DNA of 64,000 nucleotides from contig CAVWAP010000004.1 in NCBI GenBank assembly GCA_963753055.1, forward strand, positions 930,001 to 994,000, in the 5' to 3' direction. This stretch comes from JAUWGC01 sp963753055 (GTDB lineage Bacteria > Bacteroidota > Bacteroidia > Bacteroidales > B18-G4). Below are positions 13,531 through 20,611 of the stretch, one piece after another. A model generated the notes under the pieces. It did no database searches. It worked only from the letters and a program-made list of their open reading frames with translations, and had not been told where the DNA came from. Both the position numbers and the translations under genes were made by a program. Position 1 is the first letter of the stretch; every line of letters starts with the position of its first letter.

Positions 13531-14238
13531 CTACCATCCTGGTAGGTATGGATTGCCGCCACCAAATCCACTACGACCACCCATGCCACCATAACCAAAA
13601 GGACTCATACCATAACCGTATGGGTTCCTGAACGGATTATAACCCTGGTGGTACTCCATGTGTAAGCCGATCTGGACATTCTTTGAAGGCCGATAAGTAA
13701 CATCAAGAATAGCACCCTGGGAGTCAATGTTGGAGAATGGGTTATTGGGTGCAGGCTGGCTGAACATGGAAAAGTCCTTATATACAGTACCCCGCATAAT
13801 TAAACGCTCATTGAACTGATATATGCTGCTGGCCCACAAAGTAGTATGTGTTACATTGCCGTGATAAGGCTGCATGGTACCATAATAGGTTTCCCCACTG
13901 AAACGGCTGTCAATAAAACTGTTCCTGACAGTGGCACCAAACTGCAAAGTAAACTTGTTGCTAACCTTGTAACTGATCGCAGGAGAAATGTAATTTGTCA
14001 GCGCAGTACCAAAACCGGAAGATGAGAAACTGCTTCCCAGCTGCATGGAGAAATGCAGATTGTTCTTGTTTAATAATCCTGGCTGTTGCTGAGTGCTGCC
14101 TCCAAAGTTCTTTCCGAAATTAGGGTTCATGGTTCCTCCAACCCCCGCCGATTGAGCATTTGCTTGCGTTCCGCAAAAGAAGAATGCAAAAATTAAGATA
14201 TGTATATATATTATATGGTATAAAGAAGGCCTTTTCAA
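13531..14238 (-). CDS. Secreted or outer-membrane protein of unknown function
   Basis: A 235-residue protein with a signal peptide (IHILIFAFFFCGTQANAQ) and then strands with alternating pattern (LHFSMQLGSSFSS, ISYKVSNKFTLQFGATV), suggesting a small beta-barrel. The C-terminal 35 residues are rich in Gly, Tyr, Pro and Phe (GYGMSPFGYGGMGGRSGFGG). The only start that keeps the signal peptide is a TTG at 14238; no ATG or GTG lies in frame nearby. It stands alone between the rRNA promoter region and a repeat cluster. I do not recognise the family beyond 'Bacteroidota envelope protein'. Confidence 0.75.
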   Translation of the reverse strand: MKRPSLYHIIYIHILIFAFFFCGTQANAQSAGVGGTMNPNFGKNFGGSTQQQPGLLNKNNLHFSMQLGSSFSSSGFGTALTNYISPAISYKVSNKFTLQFGATVRNSFIDSRFSGETYYGTMQPYHGNVTHTTLWASSIYQFNERLIMRGTVYKDFSMFSQPAPNNPFSNIDSQGAILDVTYRPSKNVQIGLHMEYHQGYNPFRNPYGYGMSPFGYGGMGGRSGFGGGNPYLPGW

Positions 14239-14342
14239 AACACAGTTTTTTGATTATACGATATCGTTACAAATACTGTTCCATAATGCAAATATATTAA
14301 AAAGAATGTAAATTGTTAAATTGTTATACTGTTATATTGTTA

Positions 14343-14411
14343 ATGATGACTGATACTGGATACTGGATACTGGATGGAACATGGAACATTGAACATTGAA
14401 CATTGAACATG
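14343..14411. repeat. Composite short tandem repeat: GGATACTG words then GAACATTGAACATTGAA words
   Basis: Three 8-mers GGATACTG are followed by four 9-mers of the type GAACATTG. This is the reverse complement, including word order, of the composite at 5984-6095, more than 8 kb away. The rest of the 190-base gap around it (14239-14430) is AT-rich and shows no gene. Confidence 0.9.
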
Positions 14412-14430
14412 GTAAATGAAAAAACCCTGC

Positions 14431-15081
14431 TCAGTTCCGATAGCTATCGGGAGCATTCACTGAACGATAGTTAACCATCTTCTCCGTAATCACCATCTCT
14501 ATGATATCCAATAGAATAAAATTGACGAGTATAGTTTCTGCCTTGTACTTGGAAATGCCGGCGATCCTGCAAAACTTGGATAAGGTGATCTCATTGTTCT
14601 CCTGCAGGTAGTCCAGTAACAACTTTTCAATTTCCCTGTAACGGATAGTGACACCCTGTCCTGAGTCCTGCCGTTTCCACACTTTCAATAAAACTTTGTT
14701 GGCCAGGAGGTTCTGGTCAGCTACCCGAATAAAGACCTTATAATCACCGTCTTTGTTAGGTGCCTGGTGAGGTTGCTCTTCGCTCTTTGGAACAATAACT
14801 TCCAGTACTTTCTTGCCGTTGATATCCCATTCTTTCGTGCGGATTTTAACTTCAGGCTTGCAGAACAAACTGGCAGCCCCTTCTACCATATACATCTCTT
14901 CATCAGTCCTGACCCCGGCTACAGCACCATTATCCTTTACCCCAACCAATAAGGTCCCACCATCAGTATTGGCAAAAGCTACCAGCGAACGGGCAATCTT
15001 TTTTGAATCCGTGATCTCAAACTTGAAATCCAGCCGCTGATGCTCACCCTGCTTTATCAGTTTGTGGATATGCTTGCTCAT
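14431..15081 (-). CDS. AlbA_2-domain (Schlafen/AAA_4-type) ATP-binding protein
   Basis: 216 residues. The N-terminal 130 form an AlbA_2 (formerly AAA_4) domain: EHQRLDFKFEITD, then ARSLVAFANTDGGTLLVGVKD. The C-terminal 60 residues look like a winged helix (LLDYLQENNEITLSKFCRIAG). Such proteins are usually considered putative transcriptional regulators or nucleic-acid-binding ATPases; no target is known. The ATG at 15081 follows a run of GTGATTRA words. It precedes no obvious partner; pyrI lies 70 bases upstream on the same strand and could share a transcript. Confidence 0.85.
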   Translation of the reverse strand: MSKHIHKLIKQGEHQRLDFKFEITDSKKIARSLVAFANTDGGTLLVGVKDNGAVAGVRTDEEMYMVEGAASLFCKPEVKIRTKEWDINGKKVLEVIVPKSEEQPHQAPNKDGDYKVFIRVADQNLLANKVLLKVWKRQDSGQGVTIRYREIEKLLLDYLQENNEITLSKFCRIAGISKYKAETILVNFILLDIIEMVITEKMVNYRSVNAPDSYRN

Positions 15082-15085
15082 TGGA

Positions 15086-15145
15086 GTGATTGGGTGATTA
15101 AGTGATTGGGTGATTAAGTGATTAGGTGGTTAATACACTAACCAC
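15086..15145. repeat. GTGATTAA/GTGATTGG word repeat
   Basis: About five words of the type GTGATTGG/GTGATTAA, then AACCACTA words, fill the gap between pyrI and the AlbA_2 gene. It belongs to the family of period 7-9 intergenic word repeats found throughout the window. Confidence 0.8.
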
Positions 15146-15151
15146 TAACCA

Positions 15152-15613
15152 CTAAATAAATACCATATTCCGCTCTTCCGTAAACTTCTCGCAGTAATGG
15201 CATTGTAGCCTGGTGCCGTTGTCACTGATCACCTTAAACCTTGTTACTACATCCTCTACATTGGTGATACAGTTGGGGTTCACGCACCTGACAAATTGTA
15301 AAATCTCATCAGGGGTCTCCACCTGCTTCTTTTCAATCACCTGGTAATTTTTGATTACAATAATAGTAGCTGTGGGGGCGGCAATGGCTATTTTATTCAG
15401 GTCGTCATCCGCGAAATACCTGTTCCTGACTTTAATAATACCCTTAGTACCATACTTCTTGCTCTCAAGGTTGGTCCCAAAGAGTATCTGCTCCTGGCAT
15501 TTATCAAGCTTCAGGATACGCATGACCTGGTATACATTTGTAGCCGGTATATGGTCGATAACAGTTCCATTCTCAATGGCTGATACCTTTAGTTCTTTTC
15601 TTGATTCTTCCAT
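15152..15613 (-). CDS. pyrI: Aspartate carbamoyltransferase regulatory chain
   Basis: 153 residues, the usual length. The N-terminal allosteric domain (KVSAIENGTVIDHIPA) binds nucleotides. The C-terminal zinc domain has CVNPNC and CHYC, the four cysteines that hold the zinc and contact the catalytic chain. With PyrB it makes the ATCase complex, which catalyses the first committed step of pyrimidine synthesis and is typically feedback-regulated by CTP. It starts 12 bases after the pyrB stop, so the two are co-transcribed. Confidence 0.97.
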   Translation of the reverse strand: MEESRKELKVSAIENGTVIDHIPATNVYQVMRILKLDKCQEQILFGTNLESKKYGTKGIIKVRNRYFADDDLNKIAIAAPTATIIVIKNYQVIEKKQVETPDEILQFVRCVNPNCITNVEDVVTRFKVISDNGTRLQCHYCEKFTEERNMVFI

Positions 15614-15625
15614 GATCTGGGGATT

Positions 15626-16537
15626 TTAAGATTTAACACCAAGTATTGAAGCCAGGAGAGCCTGCCTCACATATACTCCGTTCTCTGCCTGCTGAAAATA
15701 GTATGCTTTTGGATTGTCATCAACTTCCTCCTTAATTTCATTGACCCGTGGCAATGGGTGTAAAACCCTCATATTATCCCGGGAATCATCCAGCATGCTT
15801 TTGCTTAAAATATAAGCATCTTTTACCCGCTCATATTCAATCGGATCCGAAAATCTTTCTTTCTGGATCCTGGTCATGTAAAGGATATCCACATTTGGAA
15901 TGGCCTCCTGCAACTCAGTGTATTCAGTATATGTCAGACCTTTATCCTCAATGTGTTTTATTACATTGGAAGGTAACTTCAGTGATTGAGGTGATATAAA
16001 ATGAAATTTAGTCTTGAAATTACTTAATGCCTGGGTAAGTGAATGCACGGTGCGGCCATATTTAAGATCGCCAACAAAGGCGATCTCTATACCATCAAGC
16101 TTTCCCTGTGTTTTTTTTATGGAATACATATCCAGCAATGTCTGTGTTGGGTGCTGATTGGCGCCATCTCCAGCATTAAGGATTGGCACTGGAGAGACCT
16201 CACTGGCATAACGTGCACTCCCTTCCCTGGGATGTCGCATTACGATTATATCTGAATAATTACTTACGGTCAGTATCGTGTCTTTGAGAGTTTCTCCTTT
16301 CGTGACACTTGAAGAGGCGCTATCAGTAAAACCGATCACCTTGGCACTTAACCGCGTTGCGGCTGATTCAAAGCTGAGTCTGGTACGTGTAGAAGGTTCG
16401 AAAAATAATGTGGCAACAACAAAATTATCAAGGATCTTTTGGACGGGCTTTTTCTCAAACTCTGCTGCCAGTTCCAAAATGCGGAGTTGCTCTTCCATGG
16501 AAAAATCATTAATAGAAATCAGGCTTCTGTTCTTCAT
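15626..16537 (-). CDS. pyrB: Aspartate carbamoyltransferase catalytic chain
   Basis: Condenses carbamoyl phosphate and aspartate to N-carbamoylaspartate. Carbamoyl-phosphate site FFEPSTRTRLSFESAA lies near residues 45-60, with MRHPREGSA and HPTQTLLD further on, all as in the family. I place the start at 16537 (MKNRSLISINDFS), which aligns with the usual N terminus; an in-frame ATG at 16576 would add 13 residues. It is followed by pyrI in the standard pyrBI order. No leader peptide or attenuator like that of enteric bacteria is visible upstream. Confidence 0.96.
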   Translation of the reverse strand: MKNRSLISINDFSMEEQLRILELAAEFEKKPVQKILDNFVVATLFFEPSTRTRLSFESAATRLSAKVIGFTDSASSSVTKGETLKDTILTVSNYSDIIVMRHPREGSARYASEVSPVPILNAGDGANQHPTQTLLDMYSIKKTQGKLDGIEIAFVGDLKYGRTVHSLTQALSNFKTKFHFISPQSLKLPSNVIKHIEDKGLTYTEYTELQEAIPNVDILYMTRIQKERFSDPIEYERVKDAYILSKSMLDDSRDNMRVLHPLPRVNEIKEEVDDNPKAYYFQQAENGVYVRQALLASILGVKS

Positions 16538-16683
16538 ATTTTCGATGTTATCTGGGGTGAGAAAGAACGGTTCCATTTATCTCATTGTCAGCAGGTTAAA
16601 ATTAGATACAGGAACACATGAACTGGGAAGTAAAAGTATACAAAAAAGGGATTGGATTCGTATTTGTTTATAAAATGTTGACA

Positions 16684-16763
16684 AAGTGAAGGGTGAAGGG
16701 TGAAGGGTGAAGGGTGAAGCGTGAGGAGTGAATCTCTTCACCGCTCACTCTTCACCGCTCACT
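16684..16763. repeat. AGGGTGA word repeat folding back on itself
   Basis: Five AGGGTGA heptamers are followed by GTGAGGAGTGAA and its near reverse complement TTCACCGCTCACTCTTCAC, so the stretch can form an imperfect hairpin between pyrB and the next gene. It is of the same intergenic word-repeat type as elsewhere. Confidence 0.8.
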
Positions 16764-16766
16764 AAT

Positions 16767-18104
16767 TTATTTCAGATTGTGTTTTGCAACAAACTCATCA
16801 ATTATCTCCTGGAAGTTCGGGAAGCCGATCTCCTGGAGGTCGTAATAAACCCTTGTATTTGGTTTGTTGATCTTAACGATCCTGTTCAGGTCGATCGGGG
16901 TACCGATGACCACGCCATCGCATTCTGTGTTATTAATAGTGGTCTCCAAATCTTTCAATTGTTGTTCGCCGTAGCCCATAGCAGGTAGCAAAGTACCGAT
17001 ATTCGGATAGATCTTGAATGTCTCAGAAAGTTTTCCTACAGTATATGGCCTTGGATCAACCAGCTCTGCAGCACCAAATTTTTGTGCAGCCACAACACCG
17101 GCACCGATCTTCATCTCACCATGAGTAAGTGTAGGACCGTCTTCAACAACAAGAACTCTTTTTCCTTTGATCACGGATGGGTCATCTACTTTTATAGGTG
17201 ATGCAGCATCTATGACAACTGCCTTAGGATTGACCTTGGCAATGCTTTCCCTGACTTCCTGGATACCTTCCGGAGGAGCGCTGTCCATCTTATTGATAAC
17301 CACAACATCTGCCAATCTAAGGGTCACTTCACCTGGATAATAGGTGAGCTCGTGTCCCGGGCGATGTGGGTCAACAACAGTGATGTTCAGATCAGGTTTG
17401 TAAAATGGAAAGTCATTGTTTCCCCCATCCCACAGCACGACATCACATCCATCAGGATCATTTTCGGCTGCCCTCAGAATGGCCTCGTAGTCGACGCCTG
17501 CGTAAATGACATTTCCGCGAACTACATGCGGTTCATATTCTTCCATCTCCTCAACTGTACATTTATGTTTTGCTAAATCATCAACAGTAGCAAAACGCTG
17601 TACTTTCTGTTCCACCAGATTACCATAAGGCATTGGGTGACGAACAGCCACTACCTTCAGTCCTTTGTCCATCAGGTATTCAATTACCTTCCTGGAGGTC
17701 TGGCTTTTGCCACAGCCTGTACGTACGGCACCGACAGCAATGACCGGTTTGGTGGATTTGACCATGGTGTCTTTCGGCCCGAGCAACATGAAATCAGATC
17801 CGGCGGCATTCACGATGGCACTGACAGACATGACTTTGTTATATGTTACATCACTGTATGAGAACACACAGATGTCAGCCTTCAGTTCTTGAATCAAATT
17901 AGGGAGGTCTTCTTCTGCATAAATTGGGATACCATCCGGGTACAGATCACCAGCCAGTTCGGCAGGGTATTTCCTTCCGTCGATATCGGGAATTTGAGCA
18001 GCCGTAAAAGCTACGACATTGAAACTGTCATTCCCACGAAAATACGTATTGAAATTGTGGAAATCTCTTCCCGCAGCACCAATAATGATTACTTGTTTTT
18101 TCAT
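16767..18104 (-). CDS. P-loop GTPase/NTPase related to cyclic 2,3-diphosphoglycerate synthetase
   Basis: 445 residues. An N-terminal Rossmann-like part (KKQVIIIGAAGRDFHNFNTY) precedes a P-loop near residue 130 (GAVRTGCGKSQTSR) and an NKMD motif near 275 (VVINKMDSA), the usual guanine-specificity signature. DVVLWDGGNNDFPF is conserved in this family. It resembles the archaeal enzyme that makes cyclic 2,3-bisphosphoglycerate. Bacteroidota homologues are usually annotated only as GTPase, so whether it makes that solute here is unknown. ATG at 18104 is preceded by GAGGGAA; the longer frame to 18134 is less likely. A minus-strand TAATTTTG at 18152-18159 is a good -7 box. It is divergent from argS. 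Confidence 0.75.
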   Translation of the reverse strand: MKKQVIIIGAAGRDFHNFNTYFRGNDSFNVVAFTAAQIPDIDGRKYPAELAGDLYPDGIPIYAEEDLPNLIQELKADICVFSYSDVTYNKVMSVSAIVNAAGSDFMLLGPKDTMVKSTKPVIAVGAVRTGCGKSQTSRKVIEYLMDKGLKVVAVRHPMPYGNLVEQKVQRFATVDDLAKHKCTVEEMEEYEPHVVRGNVIYAGVDYEAILRAAENDPDGCDVVLWDGGNNDFPFYKPDLNITVVDPHRPGHELTYYPGEVTLRLADVVVINKMDSAPPEGIQEVRESIAKVNPKAVVIDAASPIKVDDPSVIKGKRVLVVEDGPTLTHGEMKIGAGVVAAQKFGAAELVDPRPYTVGKLSETFKIYPNIGTLLPAMGYGEQQLKDLETTINNTECDGVVIGTPIDLNRIVKINKPNTRVYYDLQEIGFPNFQEIIDEFVAKHNLK

Positions 18105-18151
18105 TACTAGTTCCCTCTTTAATTTAAAAATCAAATTTTTGAAAATTTCTG

Positions 18152-18159
18152 CAAAATTA
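18152..18159 (-). promoter_or_regulatory. -7 box TAATTTTG for the GTPase gene
   Basis: TAATTTTG matches the Bacteroidota -7 element TAnnTTTG and lies 48 bases before the chosen ATG at 18104. Confidence 0.5.
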
Positions 18160-18256
18160 AATTTTAAAATTGAAAATCAGGGTGCTATGCTTAAGAATTT
18201 TGTTATAAATAAATGATGGCCTGTGCAATGCGTGGAACTTCAGGCGGTTATAAAAT

Positions 18257-18358
18257 AAATGTTATAGGTTATAGGTTGTAGGTTATAAGTTGAATACAAT
18301 TCTGCCAGCCATCAACCTATAACTTATAACTTATAACCTACAACTTACAACTTATAAC
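18257..18358. repeat. Inverted word repeat GTTATAGGTTATAGG / CCTATAACTTATAAC
   Basis: A left arm of GGTTATA/GGTTGTA words (18257-18292) and a right arm of AACTTATA/AACCTACA words (about 18315-18358) are reverse complements, separated by about 25 bases. It lies between two divergent genes and could form a large cruciform or RNA hairpin. Confidence 0.85.
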
Positions 18359-18381
18359 TGAAATCCAGGAATCACACAAGA

Positions 18382-18399
18382 TAATTTTGCCTACTTTTG
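18382..18399 (+). promoter_or_regulatory. argS promoter (-7 box)
   Basis: Two overlapping candidates, TAATTTTG (18382-18389) and TACTTTTG (18392-18399), fit TAnnTTTG. Transcription from the second would begin near 18406, downstream of the in-frame codon at 18397, which favours the argS start at 18418. Confidence 0.55.
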
Positions 18400-18417
18400 C
18401 TCTTAAATCCAGCAGGT

Positions 18418-20211
18418 ATGATTCAAGACACTATCGTTGCAAGATTTACTGAGGCATTTAAGGCGGTTTTTGGAGCTGATGTTGAGCTGAATGTGAATGC
18501 TGTGCAGATGACACGGAAGGATTTTGAAGGAGATTATACTGTCAATGTCTTTCCGTTCCTGAAGCAAAGCGGGAAGCCACCCGAAGAAACCGGCGAAGCG
18601 CTTGGACAGTATCTCCAGGAGCATATGGATGAGATCGTAGCGTATAATGTCATTAAAGGCTTCCTGAACCTCGTGATAGCTGATCTTTTCTGGATAAATT
18701 TTCTGAATAAAGAAGCCGATAATCTTCAGTTTGGAAAAGCCACACCTCCCGCAGTAGCCCAGGATCCTGTGGTTATAGAATATTCCTCTCCCAATACCAA
18801 TAAACCACTGCATCTAGGTCATATCCGTAACAACCTTCTTGGATGGTCGGTGGCAGAGATACTGAAAGCAAACGGTAGAAAGGTTGAGAAAGTCAACCTG
18901 GTGAACGACCGTGGGATCCATATATGCAAGACCATGATCGCTTATAAGAAATGGGGTAACGAAGTGACTCCGGAGGACAAAGGTGAGAAGGGGGACAAGC
19001 TTGTCGGTGATTTCTACGTGATGTTCGACAAGGCACTCAAAAAAGAAGTACAGGAACTTGTGAAAGGCGGGATGGATGAGGAGGAAGCTACAAAGAAAGC
19101 ATCGTTGATGGTTGAGGCCCAGGAGATGCTGATGAGATGGGAGGCCGGGGATGAAGACACCAGGAGGCTCTGGGAAAGGATGAACACCTGGGTTTATGAT
19201 GGGTTTGCAAATACTTACCAGCGCCTTGGCGTTGATTTTCAGAAGATTTATTATGAGTCAGACACCTACCTCCTGGGACGGGAGATTGTTCAGGAAGGCC
19301 TTGATAAAGGTGTCCTACTCAAGAAAGAGGATGGCTCAATCTGGGCTGATCTGAGCGATGAGGGGCTGGATGAGAAGCTCTTACTCAGGGCTGATGGAAC
19401 ATCGGTTTATATGACCCAGGACCTTGGAACTGCCCAGTTGAGGTTTGATGAATACCATCCTGATAAACTTTTATATGTGGTTGGTAATGAGCAGAATTAT
19501 CATTTCGATGTGCTCAGAAGGGTGTTGAGAAAGCTGGGCAGGCAATGGGCAGAAAATATTGTTCATATCTCCTATGGCATGGTCGAGTTGCCAAGCGGCA
19601 AGATGAAATCCAGGGAAGGTAGGGTGGTGGATGCAGATGACCTGTTGGATGAGATGTATGCAACTGCCAGGAAGATCACCTCTGAGCTGGGCAAGGTAGA
19701 GGATTTCGAAGGACCGGAAGCCAACCAGCTGTTCAACATGGTTGGGCTCGGCGCCCTGAAATACTTCATCCTCAAAGTTGATCCTAAGAAGAATATGCTG
19801 TTTAACCCGGAGGAATCAGTCGATTTCAATGGGAACACCGGGCCATTTATACAATATACCTATGCCAGGATCCAGTCATTGCTCAGAAAAGCAAGGGAGA
19901 AGCAGCATGTAGAAAAATTCCTGCAGCCAGAAACATGTACTTTGAATGGCATAGAAAAAGATATCCTTAAACTCATATACAGTTACCCATCCATAGTGAA
20001 AGAAGCGGGAGAGTCATACAGCCCTGCCCTTATCGCAAATTATGTCTATGAGCTGGCGAGGGAATACAACCAGTTTTACCAGGAGGTGCCTGTTTTGCGC
20101 GAATCTGACAATCAAATCGTCCTCTGCCGCCTCATCCTTTCGGAATTCACCGGCCGTATCATCAAGCGTGGCATGAGGTTGCTGGGTATTGATGTTCCGG
20201 AGAGGATGTAG
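18418..20211 (+). CDS. argS: Arginyl-tRNA synthetase
   Basis: Charges tRNA-Arg with arginine (class I). About 597 residues from the ATG at 18418 (MIQDTIVARFTEAFKAVFG). The HIGH-type motif is in PNTNKPLHLGHIRNNL near residue 125 and the KMSKS-type motif in GKMKSREGR near 390, followed by the DALR anticodon-binding domain at the C terminus (about 475-597). It is monocistronic as far as can be seen, with promoter boxes at 18382-18399. Upstream codons to 18397 are in frame but lie across the presumed start of transcription. Confidence 0.97.
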   Translation: MIQDTIVARFTEAFKAVFGADVELNVNAVQMTRKDFEGDYTVNVFPFLKQSGKPPEETGEALGQYLQEHMDEIVAYNVIKGFLNLVIADLFWINFLNKEADNLQFGKATPPAVAQDPVVIEYSSPNTNKPLHLGHIRNNLLGWSVAEILKANGRKVEKVNLVNDRGIHICKTMIAYKKWGNEVTPEDKGEKGDKLVGDFYVMFDKALKKEVQELVKGGMDEEEATKKASLMVEAQEMLMRWEAGDEDTRRLWERMNTWVYDGFANTYQRLGVDFQKIYYESDTYLLGREIVQEGLDKGVLLKKEDGSIWADLSDEGLDEKLLLRADGTSVYMTQDLGTAQLRFDEYHPDKLLYVVGNEQNYHFDVLRRVLRKLGRQWAENIVHISYGMVELPSGKMKSREGRVVDADDLLDEMYATARKITSELGKVEDFEGPEANQLFNMVGLGALKYFILKVDPKKNMLFNPEESVDFNGNTGPFIQYTYARIQSLLRKAREKQHVEKFLQPETCTLNGIEKDILKLIYSYPSIVKEAGESYSPALIANYVYELAREYNQFYQEVPVLRESDNQIVLCRLILSEFTGRIIKRGMRLLGIDVPERM

Positions 20212-20223
20212 AAGAGACTGAAG

Positions 20224-20546
20224 AATTGACCAATTCACCAATCTGCATCAATTGACCCTGCCTACCGGCAGGCAGGCAGATAAATTCCAATTCTATAATT
20301 ACTCAAATTTCATGGTGTAAAAACCCCGATAATGTATGACTGGTGGGGATTTTGAGAGGTTTATAACCATAGGATGGCATCCTATGGAATCAAAACCCCG
20401 GAAACTCGCTCAGGACAAAGCTTATCGAAGCAATTCGACCCCTTCGGGGTCGTAGTTTGTTTTACCTTTTATGTTTTTTATACATATATGATGCCTCCGG
20501 CATCAGGAATGCATGGAAAGCTTCTTGATCCGCGGAGCGGATCACA
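20224..20546. repeat. Left copy of about 330-bp direct repeat with palindromes, left of the T9SS pair
   Basis: Contains CTGCCTACCGGCAGGCAG, ATAGGATGGCATCCTAT, CGACCCCTTCGGGGTCG, TGATGCCTCCGGCATCA and GATCCGCGGAGCGGATC, each a palindrome able to form a hairpin. It matches 26018-26362 base for base over most of its length, in the same orientation. Frames that cross it (for example from 20374) are not genes. Confidence 0.92.
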
Positions 20547-20547
20547 T

Positions 20548-20595
20548 GTGATATCTGAAATCTGATATCTGAGGTATGATATCTGATTTTTGTTT
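20548..20595. repeat. TGATATCTGA word repeat
   Basis: Four or five 9-mers of the form TGATATCTG, followed by TTTATCATTTATCCG. The same run is found just downstream of the paralogous gene (23351-23410), so it was duplicated with the gene. Confidence 0.85.
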
Positions 20596-20611
20596 ATCAT
20601 TTATCCGTTTA

